Notes: generated by a model from the letters alone, not told the origin. A stretch of 64,000 bases of DNA from JAJDTT01 sp965116695 (GCA_965116695.1 OZ220706.1:2480001-2544000), one strand, 5' to 3'; shown: positions 27,242-35,437, counted from the stretch's first letter. Program-made: numbers and translations.

Positions 27242-28312
27242 TCACCGCTGGGAGCGGATCAGCAGGTAAAGAAACGTGGGGCCGCCCAGCAGGGCGGTCA
27301 GAACCCCCACCGGCAGCTCCACCCCTCCAATGAGCCGGGACCGGACCACACAGTCGCAAACCAGCAGGAACCCTCCGCCCACCGGGAACGAAGCCGCCAT
27401 CACAAGCCGCTGGTCCGTCCCCACCAGGCGGCGGACCATGTGCGGCACGATCAGACCCACGAAACCGATGGGCCCCACCGCCGAAACGATTCCGGCGACG
27501 GCCAGGGAGCCGAAGACGAAGACCAGCAGCCGCACCCGCCGCACCGGCACGCCCCGCCCCGCCGCGAAGTCGTCTCCCAGCGCCAAGGGGTTGAGCCGAT
27601 GCGAAAGCCAGACGATCACCCCCACGCCCGGCAGAACGAAGGGGAGAATGCTCCACAGGTCGCTCCAGACGTAAAGGGAGTTCAGGCTTCCCATGAGCCA
27701 GTGATCCAGCACATGCAGGTCATAGGGATTGGCCGCCTGATGACGCATCAAGAGGATGAGAGCGCCGCAGATCAGGTTCACCGTCACCCCGGCCAGAAGC
27801 AGGGTCGCCATGCTGAGGCGCCCGGCCAGTCTCGCGATGCCGTAGATCAGGACGATGTCCAGGACCGCCGCCAGATAGGCGGCCACCTGGATCGGCGAGA
27901 AGGGTCCCCAGGTGAGTCCCGAACCGAACCCGATGATGGCGCAGAAGGCGCCGACCGCCGCCGCCGTGGAGACCCCCAGAGTCGACGGCGCCACCAGGGG
28001 ATTGCGCAGGATCGCCTGCAGAGCCGCGCCGATCACCGCCAGTCCGGCGCCGGCCACGACCCCCATCCAGGAACGAAGAATGCGATTGGAGACGATGCTG
28101 CGCAGGACCTGATTCTCATCCCTTTCGGGCAGCTCCTCCGGCAGCGGGGCCGTGAAGCCGTGCTGGAGAATCAAGTTCAGGCCCGACAATGTGTCGACCT
28201 CCTCGGCTCCGAAAAACGGAGAGACTCCCAGAGCCGCAACCAGAAAGAGGGCGCACAAGCCCAGGGTCCCCCAGACCTGGCCTCTTCGACCGCTGGAGAG
28301 GCCGCTACCCAT
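27242..28312 (-). CDS. btuC: BtuC/FecCD-type ABC transporter permease
   Basis: A 356-residue polytopic inner-membrane protein with about ten hydrophobic segments. The FecCD signature is seen as RSWMGVVAGAGLAVIGAALQ followed by AILRNPLVAPSTLGVSTAAA, with GPIGFVGLIVPHMVRRLVG near the C-terminus. It forms the membrane channel for a cobalamin (or iron-chelate) importer. Its start overlaps the stop of the ATPase gene by 8 bases (28305-28312), indicating translational coupling. It is the last gene of the operon led by the cobalamin riboswitch at about 32.5 kb, which makes vitamin B12 the likely substrate. Confidence 0.88.
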   Translation of the reverse strand: MGSGLSSGRRGQVWGTLGLCALFLVAALGVSPFFGAEEVDTLSGLNLILQHGFTAPLPEELPERDENQVLRSIVSNRILRSWMGVVAGAGLAVIGAALQAILRNPLVAPSTLGVSTAAAVGAFCAIIGFGSGLTWGPFSPIQVAAYLAAVLDIVLIYGIARLAGRLSMATLLLAGVTVNLICGALILLMRHQAANPYDLHVLDHWLMGSLNSLYVWSDLWSILPFVLPGVGVIVWLSHRLNPLALGDDFAAGRGVPVRRVRLLVFVFGSLAVAGIVSAVGPIGFVGLIVPHMVRRLVGTDQRLVMAASFPVGGGFLLVCDCVVRSRLIGGVELPVGVLTALLGGPTFLYLLIRSQR

Positions 28313-29162
28313 CGTCGGCCTCCCCGGGTTCGTGAAGCCGGGAGCCGGGCAGGACCACGGGGAGCCCGCTCCGGGCGTCCCGGATGACTTCGACGTCGCT
28401 GCCGTAGGATTCCGCCACCAGGGCCTGGGTCAACACCTGTTCGGGCCTGCCGCGGGCCCGGATCTTCCGGTCCGAGAGCAGGTAGACGACATCGGCGAAG
28501 CGGGAGGCCAGGTTGAGATCGTGGGTGATGCAGAGGATTCCCCTGCCGGCCCGGGACAACCGCTGGAGCCGTCTTGAGAAGGTCGCGAGGTGGTGGACGT
28601 CCAGCCCCTTGCCCGGTTCGTCCAGCAGCAACAGCGGGCTCTCCTGGGCGAGGATTCCGGCCAGGAGAACCGATTGCTGCTCGCCGCCGCTGAGCGATTC
28701 GAACGCCCGGTCCCTCAAGTGCGACACCCCCATTCGTTCCAGCGCTTCGTCCACAATCTTCCGGTCCTGCCTGCCGGGCAGCGTCCACCACCTCTGGTGG
28801 GGGAAGCGGCCCAGAAGGACCACCTCCTGCACGGTGTACCCCTCGGGAAGAAGAACCTCCTGAGGGAGATAGGCGACGGTGCGGGCCCGGGCCAGAGGAG
28901 ACAGTTCGGCCAGGTCTCGTCGCCGTCCACCGGACCCCGGATGGAGTTGCACGATCCCCTGTGCCGGCGCCAACAGGCCGGCCAGGATCTTCATCAGAGT
29001 GCTTTTTCCGGCGCCGTTGGGACCGATGAGAATGGTGAGCGCTCCCGGCTCCACCGACAGCCCCACGTCCTCCAGCAACGACTCCTGTCCGGTGTAGTGG
29101 AACCCCAATCCCTGAGCCGTCAACGAAAAAGGTTCGTCCAGCGTCTCCCCCTCTTTCATCAT
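28305..29162 (-). CDS. btuD: BtuD/FhuC-type ABC transporter ATPase
   Basis: A 285-residue cytoplasmic ATPase. Walker A GPNGAGKS with Lys53, Q-loop Gln101 (YLPQEVLLPEG), signature LSGGEQQ at 157-163, Walker B LLLLDEP at 177-183 and the H-loop ITHDLN are all present, so it should be active. It energises import by the adjacent BtuC-like permease. It overlaps the preceding binding-protein gene by 4 bases (ATGA) and the permease gene by 8. The C-terminal 30 residues are Pro/Gly-rich and variable. The riboswitch upstream of the operon points to B12. Confidence 0.9.
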   Translation of the reverse strand: MMKEGETLDEPFSLTAQGLGFHYTGQESLLEDVGLSVEPGALTILIGPNGAGKSTLMKILAGLLAPAQGIVQLHPGSGGRRRDLAELSPLARARTVAYLPQEVLLPEGYTVQEVVLLGRFPHQRWWTLPGRQDRKIVDEALERMGVSHLRDRAFESLSGGEQQSVLLAGILAQESPLLLLDEPGKGLDVHHLATFSRRLQRLSRAGRGILCITHDLNLASRFADVVYLLSDRKIRARGRPEQVLTQALVAESYGSDVEVIRDARSGLPVVLPGSRLHEPGEADDG

Positions 29163-30061
29163 TCGTCAGGGCCATGAATGGCCCGGGCGATTAGGCGGGC
29201 GGACTGGGGAAGCCGGGGGCCGGAACGCATGAGAAAACTCCCGTTCAATACCTTGACCATTCCGTTGCGGACGGCCGGCAGAGTGGTGTACATCTGCCAC
29301 TCCTCCAGGAAGCGTCTTCGCACATCCTCCGGGAGATGATCCCGGGAATCCAGCACCAGGATGACCTGCGGCCGCCGCACCAGAACCGTTTCCAGGCTCA
29401 CCATGGGCCACGGCTTGTCCACGTCGGCGGTGATGGAGCGCGCGCCCGCCAGCTCGACCAGCTCGGTCAGAAAGGAACCTCTTCCCGCGGAGAACACCTG
29501 GTGGCTCTTGCTGCCCATCACCAGGAGGACGTCGAGTCGAGGGCGTCCGGCATACCGTTGCCGGATCTCCTCCAACTCCTGTCTCAATTGCGCGGCTACG
29601 GCCTCGCCGGCCGGGGACCTTCCCAGCGCACCGGCCAGCAGGACAGGAGCTTGAAGCACATCGCGAACCGACGTCGAGTCCAGGGCCAGAAACCGGATTC
29701 GCTGCCGCCGGGCGATCCGCTCCAGCTTGAACCCCTTCCCCAAGGCCACGATCAGGTCGGGCCGGAGGGCCAGGATCTTCTCCACGTTCGGTTCGACCGC
29801 GGTCCCGACCACGGGCAGCCGGACGGCCTCGGCCGGATGGTCGCAGTGAGGCGACACCCCGACGATCCGGTCCTGCAGGTTCATCGCAAAAAGGAACTCA
29901 ACGATGCTGGGACCGTAGGCGATGACCCGCCTGACCTCAGCTTCCGGTTCCGAAGCAGAAGACGCGTCGCCCGGGCGACTGGTTCGTTCTCCCCGGCATC
30001 CCGCCAGCAGGAGAACGGGCAAGAAAATCCGCAGGGCTCGCCGGGCTCGATTCGTCCGCAC
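29159..30061 (-). CDS. btuF: BtuF-type periplasmic cobalamin-binding lipoprotein
   Basis: A 300-residue class III substrate-binding protein. The N-terminal segment ALRIFLPVLLLAGC ends in a lipobox with Cys22, so it is probably anchored in the periplasm. VIAYGPSIVEFLFAMNLQDR and LRPDLIVALGKGFK are typical of BtuF/FhuD proteins. It starts with GTG at 30061 (30061-30059 on the minus strand) and overlaps the ATPase gene by 4 bases. It lies 61 bases after the BtuB-like receptor gene in the same riboswitch-led operon. It delivers the ligand from the outer-membrane receptor to the BtuCD-like transporter. Confidence 0.87.
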   Translation of the reverse strand: MRTNRARRALRIFLPVLLLAGCRGERTSRPGDASSASEPEAEVRRVIAYGPSIVEFLFAMNLQDRIVGVSPHCDHPAEAVRLPVVGTAVEPNVEKILALRPDLIVALGKGFKLERIARRQRIRFLALDSTSVRDVLQAPVLLAGALGRSPAGEAVAAQLRQELEEIRQRYAGRPRLDVLLVMGSKSHQVFSAGRGSFLTELVELAGARSITADVDKPWPMVSLETVLVRRPQVILVLDSRDHLPEDVRRRFLEEWQMYTTLPAVRNGMVKVLNGSFLMRSGPRLPQSARLIARAIHGPDE

Positions 30062-30122
30062 TTCTCAAGTCCGTCCGCTATGAGCGCACCGCGGAACTCG
30101 TCGCCTTGCTCCTCGCGGGCTG

Positions 30123-32150
30123 TTAGAAGATCGGCAGGCGAATGCCGACTCTGGCGTTGAATTTCGGTGACGGATAGAAGGCCCGTTCCACCGGAAAGCC
30201 ACCCAGAACGCCATACTCCGCATACTCGTGGTTCATGATGTTGTTGAAATCCGCGAACAGAGTAAAGCGGTCCCGGCGATAGCTGATTCGTGAATTGAGC
30301 AGAAAGTACCCATCGTGCTTCCCGAAGCGGTTGCTCCAATCGCTGTGGAAATACCTTGCGCCCACATAGGTTCCGTTGATGCTGGTGGTCAACCTCGGCG
30401 TGATCTGGACGAAGAGCTCGGCCGCCATCTTGTGCGCCGCCACACCCGGCACCTGCCGGCCCGTGTACTGGCCGTCCCTGACCCTCGTCTGGACGACGCT
30501 GTAGTTGCCTCTCAAGGTGGCGTTTCCGCGGCTGATGCCGGAGGAAAATTCCATGCCGCGCCTTCGCGTGCGCCCCTCGAAATTCTCGTTGGCGCCGAAT
30601 CCGAAGGCGCCGCCGACGGGATTGTAGAAAATCTCCCGGTCCAGATCGATCTGAAAGAAGTTCAACTCCCCAAAGAAGGTGCCGGCGAAGTAGTGGCGCA
30701 AACCCGTCTCCACACCACCTGCAGTCTGGGGTGTGATCCGGCTGTCGATGGTGTTGGTGAAGAAATTGAAGATCTCGTTCAGGACCGGATACCGGAAACT
30801 TTCGGAATAGCTGGCGTAGGCAAAGGTCTCGGTATCGAGACGATAGTTGATTCCCGCGGTGAAGACGTTCTGGTCGTAGCTGGTCTGGCCGGGAGTACTG
30901 GGTGCGAACCGGTAGGTGACCCGGTCGTGGCGATAACCGGCCGACAGGGCCACGCTCTCCAAAGGATAAATCTCGTCGTGGATATAGAAACCCTGGTTCG
31001 CCTTTTCGAGCTCAAAGGTGTTGCTTGATGCAACACCTCCGAAATCGGATGTATTGGCAATGTCCTCGGATGCCTGGATCCAGTCGTAACCGATGGTCAG
31101 GTTGTTGGAGAGGCCGCCGAGGCTTTCTTGCACCAGCAGCCGCGGCGAAACGGTCAGGACGTGGTTCTGAGTCATTCCCTCGAAGGTCCCGCCGGAAAAG
31201 CGGCTGAAGAACGATGAATTCCGCCTTCTGGCCGAGAAATCCAGGGTCAGTGAGCTCTGGCTCAATACGTTGATCGTCGGCTGGAGTAGGACATAGGTGT
31301 CGTCAGTGTCGGCGAAGTCGTCCGGATTCAAGGTGTCCGTCCGTGCGGTTCCTGCATGGAACTGGCTCTCGCGGATGGCTCCGGGAAGTCCGACGTCGTC
31401 CCTGTGGAAACCGCCGCTCACATCCAACCTCCCCCGGTCCCCCAGGGAAAAGCCCAGGCGGCCGCCCACGTCTCCTCCCTGCGTTTCGCTGTTGTCCCGG
31501 TAATTGTCGGACTGAAAATAGCTTCCCGCAGCGCCGTAGGAAACGTCACCCCAGGTGCCGCTGACCTGACCGCTGGGCCGCAGGCTCCCATAACTCCCGC
31601 CCGACATTTCCAGTTCAAGGCGCTTCGGTCCTTCTGCCCGGGTGATAATGTTGATCACGCCGGCTCCGGCATTGTCTCCGTAGAGAACGCTCCCTCGTCC
31701 GCCCCGGGTGACCTCGATCCGCCTCACCCTTTCCAGGGGAATCTGGATCCAATCCACCGAGGGCAGGTTCACTCGCCTCCCATCCACCAGCACCAGCGTA
31801 TTGCTGGCGGCAGTCTCGCCGATACCCCGGAGATCGACCGAATAATGCTCGCGGTTTCCAGTGATGTCGATGACCTGGACGTTGGCCAGGGTCCGGAGCA
31901 GACTTGGTATATCGATGGCTGTCGACGCGGCAATGTCCTCTTCGGTGATCACGGACACATTCGCCGGGACACGGACCATCTTCTCGCGATAGCGGCTTGC
32001 CGACACCGTGACCTGCTCCGTCGTGGGCAGGGGCACCGGGGTGACTTTTTTTTCAGCCGCTATGAATCCCGTCACCAGGCTGACGAAACAAAAAACATAT
32101 GCGGACCTGAGGAACCGGTCCAACTTCACTTTCAAAATATCTCGATACAT
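30123..32150 (-). CDS. btuB: BtuB-like TonB-dependent outer-membrane receptor
   Basis: A 675-residue receptor. A hydrophobic signal (SAYVFCFVSLVTGFIAA) is followed by a TonB-box region (TEQVTVSASRYREKMVRVPA), a plug domain with NTLVLVDGRRVNLPSVDW and RRIEVTRGGRGSVLYGDNAG, and a barrel ending in FNARVGIRLPIF. AGGG lies about eight bases before the ATG at 32150. It is preceded by a cobalamin riboswitch and followed by BtuF, BtuD and BtuC homologues, so cobalamin or another corrinoid is the expected substrate. Expression should be switched off when B12 is plentiful. Confidence 0.9.
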   Translation of the reverse strand: MYRDILKVKLDRFLRSAYVFCFVSLVTGFIAAEKKVTPVPLPTTEQVTVSASRYREKMVRVPANVSVITEEDIAASTAIDIPSLLRTLANVQVIDITGNREHYSVDLRGIGETAASNTLVLVDGRRVNLPSVDWIQIPLERVRRIEVTRGGRGSVLYGDNAGAGVINIITRAEGPKRLELEMSGGSYGSLRPSGQVSGTWGDVSYGAAGSYFQSDNYRDNSETQGGDVGGRLGFSLGDRGRLDVSGGFHRDDVGLPGAIRESQFHAGTARTDTLNPDDFADTDDTYVLLQPTINVLSQSSLTLDFSARRRNSSFFSRFSGGTFEGMTQNHVLTVSPRLLVQESLGGLSNNLTIGYDWIQASEDIANTSDFGGVASSNTFELEKANQGFYIHDEIYPLESVALSAGYRHDRVTYRFAPSTPGQTSYDQNVFTAGINYRLDTETFAYASYSESFRYPVLNEIFNFFTNTIDSRITPQTAGGVETGLRHYFAGTFFGELNFFQIDLDREIFYNPVGGAFGFGANENFEGRTRRRGMEFSSGISRGNATLRGNYSVVQTRVRDGQYTGRQVPGVAAHKMAAELFVQITPRLTTSINGTYVGARYFHSDWSNRFGKHDGYFLLNSRISYRRDRFTLFADFNNIMNHEYAEYGVLGGFPVERAFYPSPKFNARVGIRLPIF

Positions 32151-32424
32151 CGCATTTCCCTCACCTCAGCCCGAAACGCCGGACAGCAACGGCTGCCGCC
32201 CTGAAGAGGCCGGAGCGCGCCGGCCGCATGCCGGAGCCGTTCCGGGCTGGACTCAAAATCGAACAGAAATGCCGGGGGTGTGACTCCCGAGCGCTGCCGG
32301 ACTCGCAGGATCGGTGCGTGCGCTGCGGGAAAGCCACCGGCGGAACGAACCGGAGAAGTTCAGGATGGAGCGGGATTCATGGGCACCTCCTTGTCTCCCC
32401 GTCGGAGACGTCTAGAGGTCATGA

Positions 32425-32590
32425 TCGGGCCGGTCTCCTGGCTTGCAGCGGAAACCTCACGCCTTCCCATCCCCTTGCCGGGACAGTGGCCCAATGTGGG
32501 TTCCATGGCTGCTCACAGTTGCGAGGGCAGCGCCGGACTTTCACCGGTCTTCCCGTTCACCCAACCACGACGGGTTAGGAAACGACAGCA
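32425..32590 (-). promoter_or_regulatory. Cobalamin riboswitch upstream of btuB-F-D-C
   Basis: On the minus strand the conserved elements appear in order: GGGTGAACGGGAAGACCGG, GTGAAAGTCCGGCGCTGCCC, TCGCAACTGTGAGCAGCC and, at the 3' side, the B12 box GCAAGCCAGGAGACCGGCC (about 32428-32446). This is the canonical cobalamin aptamer (Rfam family RF00174 from memory). It lies about 275 bases before the BtuB start; that leader (32151-32424) shows no gene. Confidence 0.95.
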
Positions 32591-32596
32591 GCAATC

Positions 32597-32626
32597 ACGA
32601 TAGGGTGTGATTGCGATTCCTGTCAA
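32597..32626 (-). promoter_or_regulatory. Sigma70-like promoter of the btuB operon with overlapping inverted repeat
   Basis: -35 TTGACA (32626-32621), spacer 18, -10 TATCGT (32602-32597), just upstream of the riboswitch. An 8-bp inverted repeat, GCAATCAC and GTGATTGC (32591-32598 and 32607-32614), overlaps the -10 box and could be an operator. Confidence 0.6.
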
Positions 32627-32649
32627 CATAGCGAACGTCGTCAGAGTCA

Positions 32650-32673
32650 AAGAGGGCACCCACAAGGGATGCC
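32650..32673 (-). terminator. Repeat-derived hairpin (copy E) after the first B12 operon
   Basis: On the minus strand GGCATCC pairs with GGGTGCC (one wobble) around CTTGT, followed by CTCTTTG. It is a half copy of the dispersed palindromic repeat (left palindrome only), placed five bases after the stop of the cobalamin-binding gene and before the btuB promoter. It could end the upstream operon; the T-run is weak. Confidence 0.5.
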
Positions 32674-32677
32674 ACTG

Positions 32678-33601
32678 CTATTCTTTCCAGCAAATCCACC
32701 CGGTCCCGCGGTGCCCGAAATCAAAGAGTTCCGGATGCAGGATCTCCGCCAGGATCTCGGCGGATTCCACGACGCGCGGTCCGGGCCGGTTGAAGTATTG
32801 GTTCCCGTCCGTAACGAATACCCGTCCGTTCCGGACCGCCGCCAGTTCCGGCCATCCCGGATGGGTCGCCAGCGGCGGCATCTCGCGGCAGGTGCGTTCG
32901 ATATCGAAGCCGCACGGCAAGACGGCGATGACGTCGGGGTCGGCGGCCGCAAGCCGGTCGAAGTCGAAATAGCCGGAGTGTTTCCCCGGCTCACCGAAGA
33001 GGTTCCGGCCGCCGGCGCATTCGACGAGTTCGGGCATCCAGTTGGCCGCGCTCATGAGAGGATCGATCCACTCGATGCACGCAATGGAAGGACGGGACCG
33101 CACCGGCTCCGTCCGGGTACGAATCTGCTGGAGCCGATCCGTGAGACCGGTTACGAGATCGTTGCCGCGTCCCGGGTCTCCAAGCGCCGACGCCACCTTG
33201 CGGATGTCTTCCCAAACGTCGGCCAGGGACATGGGTTCCAGCGAGACGATGGCAGGCTGCGAAGTCACGAGTTCGCACACCGCCTCCTCCACGTCCCTCA
33301 GACTGACGGCGCAGACCTCGCACTGCGTCTGCGTGACGATGACGGTCGGCGCCAGGCGATTCAGAAGATCGGGATTGACGCGGTAGACGGACAGGCCTTC
33401 GGAGACGATGGTTCGGACCTGAACGTCGATGGCCCGGCTGGCGGCCCCCACGACCACCTTGGAACTCGAGCACTCCGGAAGCCGGGACACGAAGGCGGGA
33501 TAGTCGCATTCGTGGGACCGGCCGACGAGCTCGCGCTCGAAGCCGAGCGCGCAGACGATCTCCGTCGCGCTGGCGATGAGGGAGACGACCCGGTGAGACA
33601 T
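32678..33601 (-). CDS. BtuF-like cobalamin-binding protein without signal peptide
   Basis: A 307-residue protein of the periplasmic-binding (BtuF-like) superfamily that starts directly with the fold, MSHRVVSLIASATEIVCALG, then VGRSHECDYPAFVSRLP. No hydrophobic signal or lipobox is present. Internal motifs LAPTVIVTQTQCEVCAVS and PDVIAVLPCGFDIERTCREM are typical of the 'cobalamin-binding protein' subgroup. It is the third gene behind the riboswitch at about 35.1 kb, nine bases after the DUF6580-like gene. A cytoplasmic corrinoid carrier or chaperone is the simplest reading. It differs clearly from the lipoprotein BtuF encoded at 29159-30061, so it is not a recent duplicate. Confidence 0.85.
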   Translation of the reverse strand: MSHRVVSLIASATEIVCALGFERELVGRSHECDYPAFVSRLPECSSSKVVVGAASRAIDVQVRTIVSEGLSVYRVNPDLLNRLAPTVIVTQTQCEVCAVSLRDVEEAVCELVTSQPAIVSLEPMSLADVWEDIRKVASALGDPGRGNDLVTGLTDRLQQIRTRTEPVRSRPSIACIEWIDPLMSAANWMPELVECAGGRNLFGEPGKHSGYFDFDRLAAADPDVIAVLPCGFDIERTCREMPPLATHPGWPELAAVRNGRVFVTDGNQYFNRPGPRVVESAEILAEILHPELFDFGHRGTGWICWKE

Positions 33602-33610
33602 GGCGACCTG

Positions 33611-34213
33611 TTATGAGCCGCCGCCGAACCGGAATGCCTGAGCCGGCACCGGCGGTTTCAGGGCCACGCGGCTGAACAGCAGGGGCAGGAAGACGGCCAT
33701 GCTGATCAGCGTGTTTCGAAAGTAGGGGATTCCCCGGACGTAGCAGTCCGCGAGTCCCGCCAGCGTCTGCGGATAGAGCGTGCCGCCGCTGAACGCCCAG
33801 AGGCCGAAATTGGTCACCAGGAAAAACCCCACGGACGAGATCAACCCTGCGGCCGCCACCCGGCCCCAGGACCGTCGACGCTTCAAGGCGAACCCCGTGG
33901 TGGCCACCAGGGCGACCGACAGGTAGACCACCGGCTGAAACGAATAGAACGCCCAGTCGACCCGGCCGGTCAGCGCCCAGATGCCCAGGTCGCCGGCCAG
34001 GTACGTGGCAAACGGGATGGCGTAGACCATGATTTTTCGACCGTAGAAGGCCCCGCCGAAGATGCAGACGGGAAGGATCGGGGAGAAATTCCACGGGTAG
34101 GCCGTATTGCCGGGATCGATGGAGAGTCCGAAATGGGACAGCGCATAGGGAGCCAGGCGCGCGGCGATGCCCAACGCCAGCAGCGCCAGGATCAGGGAAA
34201 GCCGAGGTTTCAT
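33611..34213 (-). CDS. Small integral membrane protein, DUF6580-like putative transporter
   Basis: A 200-residue protein with about five to six hydrophobic helices. The segment YPWNFSPILPVCIFGGAFYG followed by RKIMVYAIPFATYLAGDLG matches my recollection of the DUF6580 family of putative transport proteins, which look like ECF-type substrate-binding (S) components. The start overlaps the stop of the ATP-pyrophosphatase gene by 4 bases (ATGA) with AAGGAGGAG upstream, so translation is coupled. The cobalamin riboswitch at the head of the operon suggests transport of a corrinoid, a B12 precursor or a lower ligand. No ECF ATPase or T component is nearby. Confidence 0.7.
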   Translation of the reverse strand: MKPRLSLILALLALGIAARLAPYALSHFGLSIDPGNTAYPWNFSPILPVCIFGGAFYGRKIMVYAIPFATYLAGDLGIWALTGRVDWAFYSFQPVVYLSVALVATTGFALKRRRSWGRVAAAGLISSVGFFLVTNFGLWAFSGGTLYPQTLAGLADCYVRGIPYFRNTLISMAVFLPLLFSRVALKPPVPAQAFRFGGGS

Positions 34214-34986
34214 TCATCTCCTCCTTGGTTGGGGGACAGTGGGGTCGATCGCCGGGGCGGCGATGCGGAAAGCAGGTCGCAGTAAGCGAAGGAGTCCCGT
34301 TGGACGACTTCGCCCAAAGACACACGCACGGACCGGCGGAAGATCGGTCCGTCATACACGAAAGTGTGAAACTCTCCGTTCTCGCCGCACGGGTCGACGC
34401 CCGGCGGGAGATCGGACAACAGGACCTCGTCGAAGCGGCGGCCGGCATAGGTCGAATCCAGGACCTTCAAATCCACGCAGACCAGGACCGCTTTGAATCC
34501 ACTCCGGATGAACCGGCGGGCCAAACTCCGAGTGTCCTGCTTCCAGAGCGGAAAGAATCCTTCGAGCTTCGAGGCAGCCAACTGCTCTTCCCGGTAGGTC
34601 CGCAGATCTTCCAGGAAGATGTCGCCAAAGGCGACGCGCCGTATACCGGCCGCCTGCAGCCGCGCGAACGCCGCCCCCATCTCCCGCTCGTAGACGGCGT
34701 TGGTGCAGACTCGAGGAACCGGGACTTCCGTCATCGGAATCCCGATGGCGTCCGCCTGTTCCCGGAGCAGATCACGGCGAACGCCGTGCATGCTGACCCG
34801 GTCGTATTCTGCGTTGACCGTGGTCAAAAGGGTCCGGACCACATACGTCCGCGCGCGGCGGATTTCCCACAGGGCGAGCGAACTGTCCTTTCCCCCGCTG
34901 AAGCACATGGCGATGGCGTCGCCGTCCGTGTTCAGCAGCAGGGTGTCTTCCGTCCCCGGTTTTCGATGCGGTTTTGCGCCGTTCAT
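34210..34986 (-). CDS. Dph6-like ATP pyrophosphatase (diphthine-ammonia ligase family)
   Basis: A 258-residue cytoplasmic protein with the PP-loop AMCFSGGKDSSLALW (SGGKDSS at 30-36) and the family motif GVDPCGENGEFHTFVYDGP. Both are diagnostic of the adenine-nucleotide alpha hydrolase / Dph6 group, whose eukaryotic member adenylates a carboxylate and amidates it with ammonia. Bacteria lack diphthamide, so the substrate must be different. It is the first gene after the riboswitch at about 35.1 kb, so it belongs to the B12 regulon. An ATP-dependent amidation of a corrinoid carboxylate is an attractive but untested inference. Confidence 0.85.
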   Translation of the reverse strand: MNGAKPHRKPGTEDTLLLNTDGDAIAMCFSGGKDSSLALWEIRRARTYVVRTLLTTVNAEYDRVSMHGVRRDLLREQADAIGIPMTEVPVPRVCTNAVYEREMGAAFARLQAAGIRRVAFGDIFLEDLRTYREEQLAASKLEGFFPLWKQDTRSLARRFIRSGFKAVLVCVDLKVLDSTYAGRRFDEVLLSDLPPGVDPCGENGEFHTFVYDGPIFRRSVRVSLGEVVQRDSFAYCDLLSASPPRRSTPLSPNQGGDE

Positions 34987-35085
34987 GGTCCCTCGACCAC
35001 GACCCGGAGATTCAACGAGGAAGAGGAAAGCAGGCTCGCCGGCGCGACCCCGATCCTTCCCTCGAAGGCCCAGGTCAATGGAAAT

Positions 35086-35270
35086 GACGCCGGCAGGTCT
35101 TCGGACTCACGGGCATTCGGCTCTCGCCGGTCCTACTGGCCGTCGCTTCCCAACTCCTTGGAGCCAGTGCTATGACGGCGGTCGTTCCCGTTTACCGCTG
35201 CGGGGCAGCCCCGGACTCTCACCGGGTTCCCTCTCGCCGCTCCGGCATGACCGGAGCACCGACGCGCGAT
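35086..35270 (-). promoter_or_regulatory. Cobalamin riboswitch upstream of the Dph6-like operon
   Basis: Minus-strand order: CGGTGCTCCGGTCATGCCGG, AGAGGGAACCCGGTGAGAGT, CCGGGGCTGCCCCGCAGCGG, GACGGCCAGTAGGACCGGCG and the 3' B12 box GTCCGAAGACCTGCCGGC (about 35089-35107). All core elements of the cobalamin aptamer are present and textbook-like. The Dph6-like start codon lies 100 bases downstream. Confidence 0.96.
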
Positions 35271-35271
35271 C

Positions 35272-35300
35272 AACGTAACCGAGAAGACGGGCCGGGTCAA
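35272..35300 (-). promoter_or_regulatory. Sigma70-like promoter in front of the riboswitch
   Basis: -35 TTGACC (35300-35295), 17-base spacer, -10 TACGTT (35277-35272). Transcription would start close to the first base pairs of the riboswitch. Confidence 0.55.
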
Positions 35301-35317
35301 GCCCGCCGCCACAGGAC

Positions 35318-35437
35318 ATTCCCCATTTTCTGCGGGTTCGGGAGAATCAGGATTGTAGGGGCACCCCTTGTGGGTGCCCTCTTCGTTTCGACGGGTTAAC
35401 GCCGCCGGGAAGAGGGCGGCCACAAGTGTCGCCCCCA
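35318..35437. repeat. Composite palindromic repeat, copy C
   Basis: Degenerate nested-hairpin module (ACATTCCCCATTTTCTGCGG and GTTCGGGAGAATCAGGATTG), the left palindrome GTAGGGGCACCCCTTGTGGG continuing TGCCCTCTT (35355-35383), a spacer, then AGAGGGCGGCCACAAGTGTC followed by GCCCC. It lies between the riboswitch promoter and the Omp85-like gene, which are divergent. Confidence 0.72.
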
